The position numbers and the translations under genes were made by a program. DNA of 64,000 nucleotides from JADLHS01 sp020848635 (GTDB lineage: Bacteria > Verrucomicrobiota > Verrucomicrobiia > Limisphaerales > JADLHS01), in NCBI GenBank assembly GCA_037044975.1, contig JBAOIL010000021.1, forward strand, positions 1 to 64,000, in the 5' to 3' direction. Below, piece after piece: positions 45,119-55,156 of the stretch. Positions within the stretch are counted from its first letter, which is position 1; the number at the start of each line of letters is the position of its first letter. The notes below the pieces were generated by a model. The model searched no databases. It had not been told where the DNA came from and saw nothing but the letters and a program-made list of their open reading frames with translations.

Positions 45119-45754
45119 TTATTCGAGATGCACCAACCCACGTTGCACGGCGATCGTCACCAGTTCGGTGCGGTCGGCCGCGCCGAGTTTGGCGAGCAGA
45201 CTGCGCACGTGGGCCTTCGCCGTGAATTCGGTGAACTTGAGAATGTTGGCAATGTCCTTGTTGGTCAGTCCCTTCACCACGAACGGCAGGACTTCGCGCT
45301 CACGGTCGGTTAACTCGCCGAACGTCGCACGCTCCTCCAGTCGCCGCTGCACTTCCGGCGGAATATAGCGTTTCCCGAGGGCCGCTGCCTCAATGGCCTG
45401 CAATAATTCCGGTCCTGGAACGCTCTTCAAAAGATACCCGCACGCCCCCGCCTCAAGCGCGCGGTGAATGTCCTCATCGCCATCAAAGGTCGTCAGCATC
45501 AGCACCCGCGCTGCTGGAAATTCCTGCCGGATGCGGCGCAGCGCCTCGATGCCCGTATCATCCGGCAACCGCAGATCCATCAGCGTCATGCCCGGCTCGT
45601 GACTGCGAAACTCGGAAAGCGCGGTGGCGGCATCGTCAGCTTCGGCGACCACCTGAAAATCCCGGCGTAAGCTCAGCACGGCCTTGATTCCGGCGCGAAA
45701 GACGAAGTGATCGTCCACGATTAGCAGGGAAAGGGGGGGGGTGAATTTAGCCAT
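45119..45754 (-). CDS. NarL-family response regulator of the polysaccharide operon
   Basis: A 211-residue regulator with the receiver acids DD at 14-15, D60 in GMTLMDLRLP, T in LMLTTFDGD and K in YLLKSVPG. A LuxR-type helix-turn-helix follows (ELTDREREVLPFVVKGLTNK, then FTEFTAKAHVRSLLAKLG). It lies 3 bp after the kinase stop and is the second gene of the operon. It probably controls this operon and perhaps the divergent one. Confidence 0.93.
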   Translation of the reverse strand: MAKFTPPLSLLIVDDHFVFRAGIKAVLSLRRDFQVVAEADDAATALSEFRSHEPGMTLMDLRLPDDTGIEALRRIRQEFPAARVLMLTTFDGDEDIHRALEAGACGYLLKSVPGPELLQAIEAAALGKRYIPPEVQRRLEERATFGELTDREREVLPFVVKGLTNKDIANILKFTEFTAKAHVRSLLAKLGAADRTELVTIAVQRGLVHLE

Positions 45755-45757
45755 CGT

Positions 45758-47928
45758 TCAGGAATCCTTCAGTTGCGAGGCGGGCACGGCCAGCCGCAGG
45801 CGCGTGCCCCGGCCGGGACTCGAATCCAGTGTTAGTTCCGCACGCAGCGCGCGGGCCCGCTCCTTCAAACCGAGCAAGCCAAAGTGGCCATTGACGGAGG
45901 CCGCCGCCGGATCGAATCCGCAGCCGTCATCATTCACCCGCAACTCAACGCCTTCCGATTTGAATTCGAGGATGATTTCGATCTTGTGGGCCTGAGCGTG
46001 TTTGAGCGCGTTGGTCACGCCCTCCTGCGCGGTGCGGAAAACGTGGCTGGCGGCACCGGGCGGGACGAGGGCCGGCTTGCCTTCACATCGCACTTCGACC
46101 ACTGGTCCGTGGGTGTCAGCCAGTGCCTTGCCCAACTGGCGGAGGGCTTCCGGCAAGGTGGCCTGTTCGAGTGCCAACGCGCGCAGATTCCACACCGAAC
46201 GGCGCACCTCGAGCTGGCCCTGGCGAAGCTGCTGCGTGGCGGCGCTCATCAACCGTTCGGTCTCCGTGGGTTGTTCGTGAAAAAAGCCGCTGGCCGCATC
46301 CAAATGCAGCGCCGCGCTGGCCAAAGTCTGCTCTAGCGTGTCGTGCAGTTCCCTTGCCAGCCGGGTTCGTTCGGCCGTGAGCAAGGCGAAGTCGGCCTCC
46401 GCAGCGTGGCGCGCGGCCAGTTCTTCCTGCCATTCGCCGGTGCGTAAGTTGAACCGGCGGGCCAATTCATCGCGCGCCGCGCACAGTTGTTCGCGCGCTT
46501 CCCGCAGCGCCGTGTTCTTGCGCGCCAGAAATGCGACCGCCAAAGTGGTCAAGCTCAGCAGAAGCAAAGCGCCCGTGAGACTGATCAGCACCGTCTTGGT
46601 GATCCGGGGCGAAGTCCACCATGGCGCACCCTGCACCAACTGCACATCGGCCGGCGTGCGCGCGTGAAGGCGCAGTCCCCGCGGGAATGGATACATGAAT
46701 TGGCGATCACGCGGCAGAAAGAACGGCTCGGTGATTCCGGTCACGGCGAGCCGCGCGCCTTCGCGCCAACTTGCCGGATGCGCCCCGCCGGTCGTCGGCA
46801 ACCACACCTCAAAGTTCGCCCCGCCATCGCGCAGGCTCAGGACCCAGCTTCCCTCGCCGGGGCGCGGCCCATCGGCCAACACCCCCTCAATGCGGTGCAG
46901 TTCACACGGATGTCGCATGGCATTGGTCGCACTGCTGGCCAGCACTTCCGGCACTGCGCCGAGGCCCTCCTTGCGCACAACCGCCTTCACCAGCCACAAC
47001 GTCTGCTCGCGCATTTCGGGAAAGCCGAACACCTCCACTTCATCTCCCGGCGAAAGGTTCACATTGTCCGGCGACTCGACAAACAAGCCGCTGGTGGCAT
47101 CGCGCACCGCCAACCACTTGCCAGCCTGTCGCCCGAGCAGTTGGCCGCGCAACCGAACCCGTCGCTCCGGAAAGCCAGAAGGAGCGTATCGAAACAATGA
47201 TTGGATCGTTTTCACCGGCAAAGCGTCCAGCGCTTGCGGCGGACTGAGCACTTCGATGTCCTGGTCAGATCCCGCGATCACAACCGGCTCGAGCAGTTGG
47301 CGCTGCCAACTGAACACGCCGGCGGCCACCCCACGCACAATGACTTCTGCGTCCACTGTGTTGGTGCTGGCTGGCGCATAGTCGTTCACCAAGACGAGCA
47401 GGTCTTTGCCGCCGGAGCGCAACTGAATGACCAGAGGATCGTTCGTGTGCGACGCCGGTGACGCCGACCGCACAAAGCCGCGCACCTCGACCCGACGGGA
47501 ATCGTACTTCCCGGTCGCCAGCGCCGCGGCCGTGACGTATTCGGGCTTGGGCAGTTCACCACGCCCGAGCTTTTCCAGCCCCATCAACCGCACTACCGGC
47601 GCGTAGTGCCCCGCTTCAGTAAAGCCTTCGATTCGAATCCGGTCACCCACACGCACATCCGGTACGGCCCCACGAACCGCCACGTAAACACCATCCGTGG
47701 TGTCTTGGAAAAAGAACCGATCGCCGAAGCGTTGTCGATAATGCGTGACGACTCCCTCCAGCAGCACGGGCAGGTTGTTGCCGGCCCCTCGGGGGACAGT
47801 GCGTGGACCATCGCGGCGTTGGTGAGGATAGCGTTGGATACTGCCGCGCCACCGGACTCCGCAAGCACCGAAGTCGAGGTGCAAGCTAGTGCTAACCCCG
47901 TCCAAACTGCGACCTTGCAGACGCGCAT
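45758..47928 (-). CDS. sensor histidine kinase with large periplasmic domain, frameshifted
   Basis: A NarX-type kinase of about 723 residues. The N-terminal signal anchor (MRVCKVAVWTGLALACTSTS) is in one frame. After SPEG the frame changes to NNLPVLLEGVV because one base appears missing in the CCCC run at 47785-47788. The periplasmic part (about 40-450) has repeated beta-barrel-like modules, for example FFFQDTTDGVYVAVRG and WLAVRDATSGLFVESPD, resembling OB folds. A membrane helix (VLISLTGALLLLSLTTLAVA), a coiled coil, a HisKA_3 helix (RTRLARELHDTLEQTL) and an HATPase (VNDDGCGFD) follow. An alternative start is 47955. It leads the operon. Confidence 0.85.
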
Positions 47929-47955
47929 GGTTGATAAGACAAAGCTGAACAGCAT

Positions 47956-48789
47956 AGGCACGGCGGCCACACGAGGCGGCATTGCCTTCAAAGCTACACG
48001 CTCCACCGACCCAAGGAAACTAGCCAATTGGACAACAACCCGGCACACCGGTGGGCTGAAATCTTGGCCGCCGCAATCGCGGGCTACCGGGGCGGAGTCA
48101 CTTTTTCCAAATCATCACTTCCACGGTCGGCAGTATCTTGATTTGCCCAGCCATCAGAACTGGGATCGGACTACAATGTGACCGCGCCCGCGACATTTCT
48201 TTGAACTTGCAGCGTGAGCTCAAAAAAACGCATCCGGAGGCAATCAGCGACGGGACCGGGAATCTCAGTTGGAATGGAAGAGCCGAAGATGACCGTAGGA
48301 AGTTGGCGTTCTGTAACAAACCCAGACGGCCCTAAACTCAACCGCGCGCCCAAGCGCCGAGATTTTCACCGAAACAATTAAATACCCGTCATGCCTTGAT
48401 TCCGGCATGACCAACACCTACAACTCCAACTTCCAGCACGACGCACCCCATAGAACAACAGATACCTATCGCACGACTCGCAACCTGTCCCAAGACAACA
48501 CCCAATATGCTGAGCGTTGTCACTCCGAGAGAACCTCATTTTTCTGATGCAGGGCTTCGTCGATTTGTCCGGTAGCCCAAGCTAGCAGCTTCTTCCAAGG
48601 CATGAGACGAGATTGGCAACGCAAACGGCCTAAAACCACGACGGAATAGCGGCAACGAATTACGACAGAAATGTATTTTGACCACATGTCGCGGGAGATT
48701 TACCTGAAGGGGTTGGCGGAGGAGTAATTCAACATCAAAATGCGAAAAGGGCGGAGGGTGGGAGATGGAAGATTGAGGAGGGGGAAAAA
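47956..48789. other. gene-poor strip upstream of the sensor kinase
   Basis: These 834 bp lie between the kinase start and the LRR-protein stop. No complete gene was found. A perfect 8-bp stem-loop (GTCATGCC with GGCATGAC, 48388-48411) is present. A short plus-strand open piece near 48670-48726 (ending YLKGLAEE) could be the tail of a lost gene, but it is too short to name. Confidence 0.5.
48388..48411. other. small perfect stem-loop
   Basis: GTCATGCC pairs with GGCATGAC around an eight-base loop TTGATTCC. No T tract is present. It stands alone in gene-free sequence, so its role is unknown. Confidence 0.4.
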
Positions 48790-50604
48790 TCAGGGAGAGC
48801 GGAGGCGGTAAAAGCGGGTGGGATGGTTGGTCCAGTCGGGGTCGCTGAAATAAAACGGGCTGCCAGTGAGGGTGTTGGTTTGCAGCGAAGACCAGGAGGG
48901 AGCGCCCAGATTCGTGCACGCTTCCACCACGACAACCCTGCCACCGGCCCAGCTGATGTTGAATCCGAAATGGTTCGTCTGGACGCCAAAACCCGGCCCG
49001 CTGCTCTGCGCCAGCGGCAGCCACAAGGCGGTCGGACGTCCACCATACGTCGCGCCCCAACCGGTGGTGCCCGGCAGGTAGTAAACGGGGGCATTGGTGG
49101 CCGAGGCAAATACCGACGTGCCCGCGGTGGGGGCGTTGCTGGGGCAATAGACCTCCTTCAGACTCGTACAAAAGGCGAACGCCCGGCTCGCGATGTTGGT
49201 GACGTGGTTGGGGACCGTGTAGCTTCCGGTCCGGCCCCCGGGACATACGAGGAGCGTGGTCTGGCTCTGGTTGAAGAGCACCCCGTCCGCACTGCTGTAG
49301 GTCAGGTTGAGCGGATCGACGGTGATGGCCGTGAGGCTAGAGCACGATTCAAACGCCGCGCTGCCGATGCTGGAAACGGTTTTGGGGATCACGACGCTAG
49401 GTAGGCGGGTGCAGACGGCGAACGCCCGGGTCCCGATGCTAATGACATTGGTGCCGAGGGTGAGGCCGGTCAGGTTGGTGCACGAGCCAAAGGCAATCGT
49501 CCCGATGTTGGTGACGCTGTTACCGATGGTGGCGCTGGCCAACGCATTGCAGCCGGCGAAGGCGTTCCCGCCGATGGTGATGACCTTGTCCGGAATGGTG
49601 ACGCTGGCGAGGTGGGTGCAGCCATAGAACGCGTACTGCCCGAGACTGGTGACGTTGGTGCCGAGCGTGACGGCGGTCAGGCTGGTGCAGACCGAGAACG
49701 CAAAGTCGCCGATGACGGCAACGTTCGGGCCCATCGTGATGCCGGTCAGGCCGTGGCAGACCGTGAACGCTGAGCTTCCGATGTTCGTCACGCTGTCGGG
49801 AACGGTATAGCTTCCGGCCTTGCCCCCGGGGTATTCAATGAGCGTGGTCTGGCTTTTGTTGAACAGGACCCCGTCCGCACTGCTGTAGGTCAGGTTGAGC
49901 GGATCGACGGTGATGGCGGTGAGGCTGTCGCAGGCATAGAACGGGGTACCCTCGATGGTGGTGATGTTCTTGGGGAGCGCGACGCTGGTGAGACCGAGAC
50001 AGGACGCAAACGCAGAGTGGCCGATGGTGGTGACATTCGTGCCGAAAGTGACGCCGGTCAGTTTGTGGCAGTAATAGAAGGAGGATGCCGCAATGGTCGT
50101 GACGGTATCCGGGACCGGGTAGCTTCCGGTCTTGCCCCCGGGACACACGAGGAGTGTGGTCTGGCTTTTGTTGAACAGGACCCCGTCCGCACTGCTATAG
50201 ATGAGGTTGAGCGGATCGACGGTGATGGCCGTGAGGCTGTCGGAATCCTCGAACACCCCCGCCCCGATGCTGGTGACGTTCTTGGGAAGCGCGACGTTGG
50301 TGAGGCTGGTGCAGGAGGCGAATGCCGAGTCGCCGATGCTGGTGACGTTGGTGCCGAAGGTGACGCCGTTGAGGTTGGAGATATTGTAAAAGGCATAGCT
50401 GGCGATGCCGTTCACGGGCAGGCCGCTGAGCGTGTCGGGGATGGCCACCGCACCGCCCGGCCCCGTGTAGCCGGTGATGGTGATTTTGCCAGCCGCAGTC
50501 GTGTAGGTGAATTGAGCCCGCGCAATCGAGGGAAGGAGCAAAAACACTGACAGCATACCGAGGATGAGAAGCCCCGCAGCGGTTCGCTCAACTTGACCAC
50601 GCAT
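48790..50604 (-). CDS. secreted BspA-type leucine-rich-repeat protein
   Basis: A 604-residue exported protein with a signal peptide ending SIARA. The body is made of LRR_5 repeats, each built around an I-x-x-x-A-F core with Cys, such as SIGDSAFASCTSLTNVALP. Three times a longer module interrupts them, sharing SLTAITVDPLNL, YSSADGVLFN and a PGG-TGSY turn. The end, about 110 residues, is a sorting-like beta domain with PTRFYRLRSP, the usual tail of secreted Verrucomicrobia proteins. BspA-type proteins are surface adhesins. The start is ATG 50604; a longer frame exists. Confidence 0.9.
   Translation of the reverse strand: MRGQVERTAAGLLILGMLSVFLLLPSIARAQFTYTTAAGKITITGYTGPGGAVAIPDTLSGLPVNGIASYAFYNISNLNGVTFGTNVTSIGDSAFASCTSLTNVALPKNVTSIGAGVFEDSDSLTAITVDPLNLIYSSADGVLFNKSQTTLLVCPGGKTGSYPVPDTVTTIAASSFYYCHKLTGVTFGTNVTTIGHSAFASCLGLTSVALPKNITTIEGTPFYACDSLTAITVDPLNLTYSSADGVLFNKSQTTLIEYPGGKAGSYTVPDSVTNIGSSAFTVCHGLTGITMGPNVAVIGDFAFSVCTSLTAVTLGTNVTSLGQYAFYGCTHLASVTIPDKVITIGGNAFAGCNALASATIGNSVTNIGTIAFGSCTNLTGLTLGTNVISIGTRAFAVCTRLPSVVIPKTVSSIGSAAFESCSSLTAITVDPLNLTYSSADGVLFNQSQTTLLVCPGGRTGSYTVPNHVTNIASRAFAFCTSLKEVYCPSNAPTAGTSVFASATNAPVYYLPGTTGWGATYGGRPTALWLPLAQSSGPGFGVQTNHFGFNISWAGGRVVVVEACTNLGAPSWSSLQTNTLTGSPFYFSDPDWTNHPTRFYRLRSP
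49277..50230. repeat. near-identical DNA modules inside the LRR gene
   Basis: A stretch of about 50 bp encoding the TAITVDPLNL/SSADGVLFN module recurs near 49277, 49868 and 50186 with only a few base differences (shared GTTGAGCGGATCGACGGTGA). This suggests recent internal duplication or gene conversion. Confidence 0.7.
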
Positions 50605-51225
50605 ATCCGCCACACTTTTGACCCGCCACCTTGTCCAAGTCAATCCCGCAATGCGTGCCAAGGTATCGAGTCATCAACCATAGCCAGTCCGAAGGCAAAA
50701 ATGACCTCGCAATTAGCGGTCGTTTTGGCCATCAACATCTTTATTGAAAGGCATTTTGGCATTTTCGGGTTCGCGCAAGATGACCGGCCTTCCATGTGCG
50801 GTAGCCAATCGCATGCGGCGATGGCTACCGCTGTAAAACCATGAATACCGAACCGCGCGTGTGTCGCTCGCAACCACGACATGAGCAGAAGGCATTTAAC
50901 AAACCTTGCGGCGGCTTTTCTTACACACCCCAACCCGGGGACAGCTTCCCCTGAAAGGGGTCTTGGTAATGTTCACTCATACGTTTTTGGTTTCACTTTT
51001 CACAGCGCCACCGACACAGCCGCTTGTTCAATTCCGCCGCCGTGCCCAACTGCCGCCCGACTGCACTTGCCTGGGGAATCTGCAACTCGCCCAGCAACCG
51101 CCCCACCCGCACCCACGCCCATCATTTGCCCGGGGTCGTCAAATCTTCCGCCCAACGCCGCCAGTGACATGGTTTCTGTTTTTCAACCCGCGGATTCCGT
51201 GGAATTTCGCTGGCAATCTACGAGT
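50605..51225. other. gene-free strip before the second prepilin-like gene
   Basis: These 621 bp separate the LRR gene start from the prepilin-like gene stop. No reading frame shows a usable start or motif, and some short AT-rich stretches are present (near 50700-50770). The LRR promoter is expected near 50605-50700, but no consensus was identified. Confidence 0.5.
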
Positions 51226-51885
51226 TCAGGGTTGCCAAACGATCGAAGTATTGTTCGTGCGGCCTTTGTTGGTGGTGTAATCCCAGTATTCCTTGCTGTT
51301 GAAACGGGCGGAATGGCCGTCGAGGAAGGTGAATTGCGCGCCGCCGGAGTGAAGATTGGTATGGACGTAATTGGGCGTGCCCACCGCCGGGAGGTTCTTG
51401 CTATCGAACAAATAGACCAGCGCGGAGTGCTGGCGAAGCGAGGATATTTTCACCGGGTGATTCTCATCACCGGTGTCGTTGATGTATTCGTTCAGGCAGT
51501 AATGGAAAAGGTTGTTGCCGTTGCTCCGGCGCGGATTGGACGGGCAAATCCAAACGCTCCGCCCGACATCCGCCGTGCCATTGGTCCGCCAAGGCATGTC
51601 GTGGTAGCGCGGCAGGGTGAGGACTTGGGGAAGCTGAATGTACCAACCGGTGTTCGTCGCGCTATTGCCCGGATTGGGCGTGCCGTCAGGCGGCAGGTAG
51701 TCGCCATTGTCGGTTGCGTAAATCTGCGTCGCCAGCCCCCATTGTTTGAGATTGTTCAGGCAGACCACGGCTTGAGCCTTCTGCTTGGCCTTGCTCAAAG
51801 CGGGCAGGAGCATCGCCGCCAGGATGGCAATGATGGCGATGACCACCAGCAGTTCGATCAGCGTAAAGGCGCGAAGGTTTTTCAT
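51226..51885 (-). CDS. second prepilin-type secreted protein
   Basis: A 219-residue pseudopilin-like protein with MKNLRAFTLIELLVVIAIIA at the very start, an A-F prepilin site and a long hydrophobic helix. The body has VCLNNLKQWGLATQIYATDN and a late GGAQFTFLDGHSARFNSKEY, the DUF1559/H-X9-DG pattern. It is a paralogue of the protein at 31581-32339 but has no enzyme genes beside it. ATG 51885 is well supported. It lies between priA and the LRR gene on the same strand, with no proven operon link. Confidence 0.92.
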   Translation of the reverse strand: MKNLRAFTLIELLVVIAIIAILAAMLLPALSKAKQKAQAVVCLNNLKQWGLATQIYATDNGDYLPPDGTPNPGNSATNTGWYIQLPQVLTLPRYHDMPWRTNGTADVGRSVWICPSNPRRSNGNNLFHYCLNEYINDTGDENHPVKISSLRQHSALVYLFDSKNLPAVGTPNYVHTNLHSGGAQFTFLDGHSARFNSKEYWDYTTNKGRTNNTSIVWQP

Positions 51886-51965
51886 CAGCTCACAGGCTCA
51901 GTTTTAATGGGCCAGTTTTTACCATAGCAAGCGGCGCAACGCAGCAAGATTTGGTCATCGCTGAA

Positions 51966-54353
51966 TTAGCTCAGACTCACCGGATCAATGTCCACCGTCA
52001 AGGTCACGTCCTCGGGCAGGGTCAGCCTCGCCGTTATTTGGGCGAGCGCATGGCTGAGCCGGCTCATCGCCCGGGTGCGGAGCATGAGCTGGTAACGGTA
52101 GAACGTCTCCGCGCGCAGCAAGGGCGCGGGCGCCGGGCCGGCGATGATCAGATCGCGAAAGGGGGTAGTGGGCGAAACGAGTGGGTTGGCAGCGGAATTG
52201 GCAGCCACGGGGTCACCCAGGTTTAACTCGGTGTCCATGGTCTCACGGCTCGACTTTTCGGCTTTGCCCCGGTCTCCGCCAAGCTGGTCGAGTTCGCGCC
52301 GGACATGCTCGGCGGAAAATTTGACCTTCTCCTCATTGCGCCCCTTCAAGGTGAGCAACGCCACGCGGCTGACGGGCGGGTACTTGAGTTGTTCGCGGAA
52401 TTCCAATTCCTGGTCATAAAAGCCGACGAAGTCGTGGCGGCGCGCGTATTGAATCGCCGGATGAAACGGGGTGAAGGCCTGGACGAACACTTCGCCCTCC
52501 ACGTCGCCCCGCCCGGCCCGTCCGGCGACTTGCGTGAGCAATTGGAACGTCCGTTCGCCCGCGCGGAAGTCCGGCTGATGGAGCGCGAGATCGGCGTAGA
52601 TGATGCCCACGAGCGTGACGTTGGGGAAATGCAGTCCCTTGGCAATCATCTGCGTGCCGAGAAGAATGTCAATTTTGCCGGTGCGAAAATCACCGAGCAC
52701 CTTCCGGTAATCATCCTTCCGCTTCATCACGTCCGCATCCATGCGCTTGACGCGGGCGTGCGGGAAGAGTTTTCCCAGCGTCTCCTCGACTTTTTGCGTG
52801 CCCGTGCCGGCAAAGCGAATGGCCGGATTCCGGCATTTGGCCTGCGGGCACACCGCGGGCACCGGTTCGACATGGCCGCACAGATGACACCGCAGTTTTT
52901 GCTCCGGGCGGTGATACGTGAGCGAGAGGCTGCAATTCGGACACTCGGCGACGTAGCCACAGAGTGGACATTGCAGCGATGTCGAGTAACCGCGTCGGTT
53001 CAAAAACAGGATCGTCTGCTCCTTGCGTTCGAGGCGTTGCGTGATGGCTTCCTTGAGCTGCGGTGAGAACAGGGGCGGGCCTTTGCCCCCGCGCGCGGCC
53101 TGCCGCATATCTACGACGCGGACGTGCGGCATCTTCTGATTGTCCACGCGCTCCGGCAAATCGAGCAGCGTGTATTTGCCATGCTGGCAGTTGTAATAGC
53201 TCTCCAGCGACGGGGTGGCCGAGCCAAGCACCACCACGGCGCCTTCCATCTGGCCGCGCACAATGGCCACATCGCGGGCATGGTAGCGCGGGGTCTCCTC
53301 CTGCTTGTAAGTGTGTTCATGTTCCTCGTCCACGATGACGAGCCCGAGCGGTTCGACCGGCGCAAAAATCGCCGAGCGCGCGCCGATGACAATGCGCGCG
53401 CGGCCCTGACGAATCTTGTGCCACTCGTCGTGGCGCTCGCCGGCGGACAGATGCGAGTGCAGCACCGCCACGAGGGTTTGTTGCGGTCCGGAACTGAACC
53501 GGGCCTTGAAGCGCTCAACGGTTTGGGGCGTGAGGGAGATCTCCGGCACCAGCACGATTGCGCCTTTGCCTTCGGAAAGCGCGTGGGCGATGGCCTGGAG
53601 GTAAATCTCCGTCTTGCCACTGCCGGTGACACCGTGCAGAAGAAAAGTCGAGATCGGCGGTCGGACTTCAGCAGGCGGACCGTTGGCGACTGATTTCCGG
53701 TTTCCGGCATCCGGCTTCTGGTTCCCCATCGCCGCCAGGATGGCTTCGAGCGCCTTGGTTTGACTTGGATTCAAGACCAGCGGCAACGTCGGCAGAATCT
53801 CCTCCCGGGCGTACGGATCGCGCTCGGAGATTTGCGGGGCGACTTCCACCAGGCCGCGATCCTCCAGTTTCCGGACGGTGGCGGCGGTGGTCGCGGTAAT
53901 TTCAAGCAGTTCCGCCAGCGGCAACTCGCGGCGCTCCTCGATCACATGCCAGACTTCCTGCTGGCGCTTGGGGAGTTTCGGAAATTCGCCCTTTGCCGGG
54001 AGGATGCGGACGAACAGTCGCTCACGCCAGCCCGCATCTTCCTTGCGGACGGCTTCGGGCAACACGGATTTCAGCGCGATTTCCGGCGCGCAGCAATAGT
54101 AGTCCGCGATCCAGCGGGCCAGTTGGAGCACTTTCGGCGTCACCAGGGTTTGCGCCCCGATGATCTTGATCATGGGCTTCAGTTTGGTGTGCGCGGATTC
54201 CTCGGCAATCGCGGTCACCACACCCAGGACTTTACGGGCCCCGAACGGCACTTGAACACGGCTGCCCACATCCACGCGGCCCACGAGTTCGGGCGGGATG
54301 GCGTAATCGAACTCCTTGCGGAGCGCAATTTCGAGGCTGACGCGGGCGATCAT
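51966..54353 (-). CDS. priA: primosomal protein N', replication-restart helicase PriA
   Basis: PriA recognises stalled forks and loads DnaB through DnaT/DnaC or equivalents. The 795-residue protein has the N-terminal DNA-binding domain, helicase motif I GVTGSGKT, motif II VDEEHEHTYK, and the paired zinc cysteines (CPLCGYVAECPNC, then CHLCG and CPQAKC). Motifs TQMIAKG and QVAGRAGRG follow. An insert between residues about 205 and 225, rich in Asn, Ala and Pro, is not conserved. The start is ATG 54353. Length is a little above the E. coli 732 residues. Confidence 0.95.
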   Translation of the reverse strand: MIARVSLEIALRKEFDYAIPPELVGRVDVGSRVQVPFGARKVLGVVTAIAEESAHTKLKPMIKIIGAQTLVTPKVLQLARWIADYYCCAPEIALKSVLPEAVRKEDAGWRERLFVRILPAKGEFPKLPKRQQEVWHVIEERRELPLAELLEITATTAATVRKLEDRGLVEVAPQISERDPYAREEILPTLPLVLNPSQTKALEAILAAMGNQKPDAGNRKSVANGPPAEVRPPISTFLLHGVTGSGKTEIYLQAIAHALSEGKGAIVLVPEISLTPQTVERFKARFSSGPQQTLVAVLHSHLSAGERHDEWHKIRQGRARIVIGARSAIFAPVEPLGLVIVDEEHEHTYKQEETPRYHARDVAIVRGQMEGAVVVLGSATPSLESYYNCQHGKYTLLDLPERVDNQKMPHVRVVDMRQAARGGKGPPLFSPQLKEAITQRLERKEQTILFLNRRGYSTSLQCPLCGYVAECPNCSLSLTYHRPEQKLRCHLCGHVEPVPAVCPQAKCRNPAIRFAGTGTQKVEETLGKLFPHARVKRMDADVMKRKDDYRKVLGDFRTGKIDILLGTQMIAKGLHFPNVTLVGIIYADLALHQPDFRAGERTFQLLTQVAGRAGRGDVEGEVFVQAFTPFHPAIQYARRHDFVGFYDQELEFREQLKYPPVSRVALLTLKGRNEEKVKFSAEHVRRELDQLGGDRGKAEKSSRETMDTELNLGDPVAANSAANPLVSPTTPFRDLIIAGPAPAPLLRAETFYRYQLMLRTRAMSRLSHALAQITARLTLPEDVTLTVDIDPVSLS

Positions 54354-54418
54354 TTCGAAGGTCGAGAGTCGAAGGTCGAGCGGCGAGTGTCAAGTGCCGC
54401 ACTGACCCGCGGCGTGAT

Positions 54419-55156
54419 TCAATCGCGAGTGATGGCCCGCAGCTCGGTTTCGACCTGCTGGCGCAAGCGCTCGCGCTCGTCGGCGGACATCGAACCGGGG
54501 ACGCGCAGCATCCGGCCGGTAGTGATTTCGCAGCGGGCGAACGGAAGCGGGATTTGAAATCGGTCCCAGGTCTTCAAAGAGATTTTCCAGTTCAGATGAT
54601 ACGCGACCGGCACAATCGTCAGGCCGGTCAATTGCGCGGTGGAAATCACCCCTTCCGGCACGGTATAACGCGGGCCGCGCGGGCCGTCCGGGGTGATTGC
54701 CAAATCGTAACCGCGCTCCGCCAACGCGACCATTTCCCGCAAGGCCTGCGCCGCGCGGCGGCTCGACGACCCCCGCACCGGCGCGACCCCGAAGCGTTCG
54801 ATGATGCTCGCCACCAAGCCGCCGTCCCGGCTGGCGCTGGCGATCGCGGCAAGCTTTCGGGTGCGATCGCGCCGCGTCACGTACCGATGGTAAATAATCA
54901 AGGACAGCACCAACCGGTTGTGCCAGATGGTGAAGATAATCTTCTCCGGCGGTAGTTCGGTAAGAAAACAGGAGTCTTGATTCAACCGGAAGCGGATCGT
55001 GAACGCCAGGCAGCGAATCGCCGTGTAAATCACCCGGGCGGCGAGCCGCTGGTGCCATTTTGGACGATGCGGCACCACGGCGTGGGAACGCCGGTCGCGT
55101 TGATGGTTTTGCGACGGAGCGGGGTGACCTGCGGGCGTATTGCAAGGCGTCGTCAT
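54419..55156 (-). CDS. DUF374 lysophospholipid acyltransferase-like protein
   Basis: A 245-residue protein of the DUF374/LPLAT family, related to acyltransferases acting on lipid or Kdo-lipid acceptors. IFTIWHNRLVLSLIIY holds the HxxxxD-like box. The FGVAPVRGSSSRRAAQALRE block and AITPDGPRGPRYTVPEGVIS are diagnostic of DUF374. ATG 55156 overlaps the ruvA stop (TGATG), so translation is coupled, although no functional link to recombination is known. Confidence 0.88.
   Translation of the reverse strand: MTTPCNTPAGHPAPSQNHQRDRRSHAVVPHRPKWHQRLAARVIYTAIRCLAFTIRFRLNQDSCFLTELPPEKIIFTIWHNRLVLSLIIYHRYVTRRDRTRKLAAIASASRDGGLVASIIERFGVAPVRGSSSRRAAQALREMVALAERGYDLAITPDGPRGPRYTVPEGVISTAQLTGLTIVPVAYHLNWKISLKTWDRFQIPLPFARCEITTGRMLRVPGSMSADERERLRQQVETELRAITRD

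Noticed and set aside
47620..47660. A tRNA-like GATTCGAATCC string
   Set aside because: It lies inside the kinase coding region and no acceptor or anticodon stems can be built.
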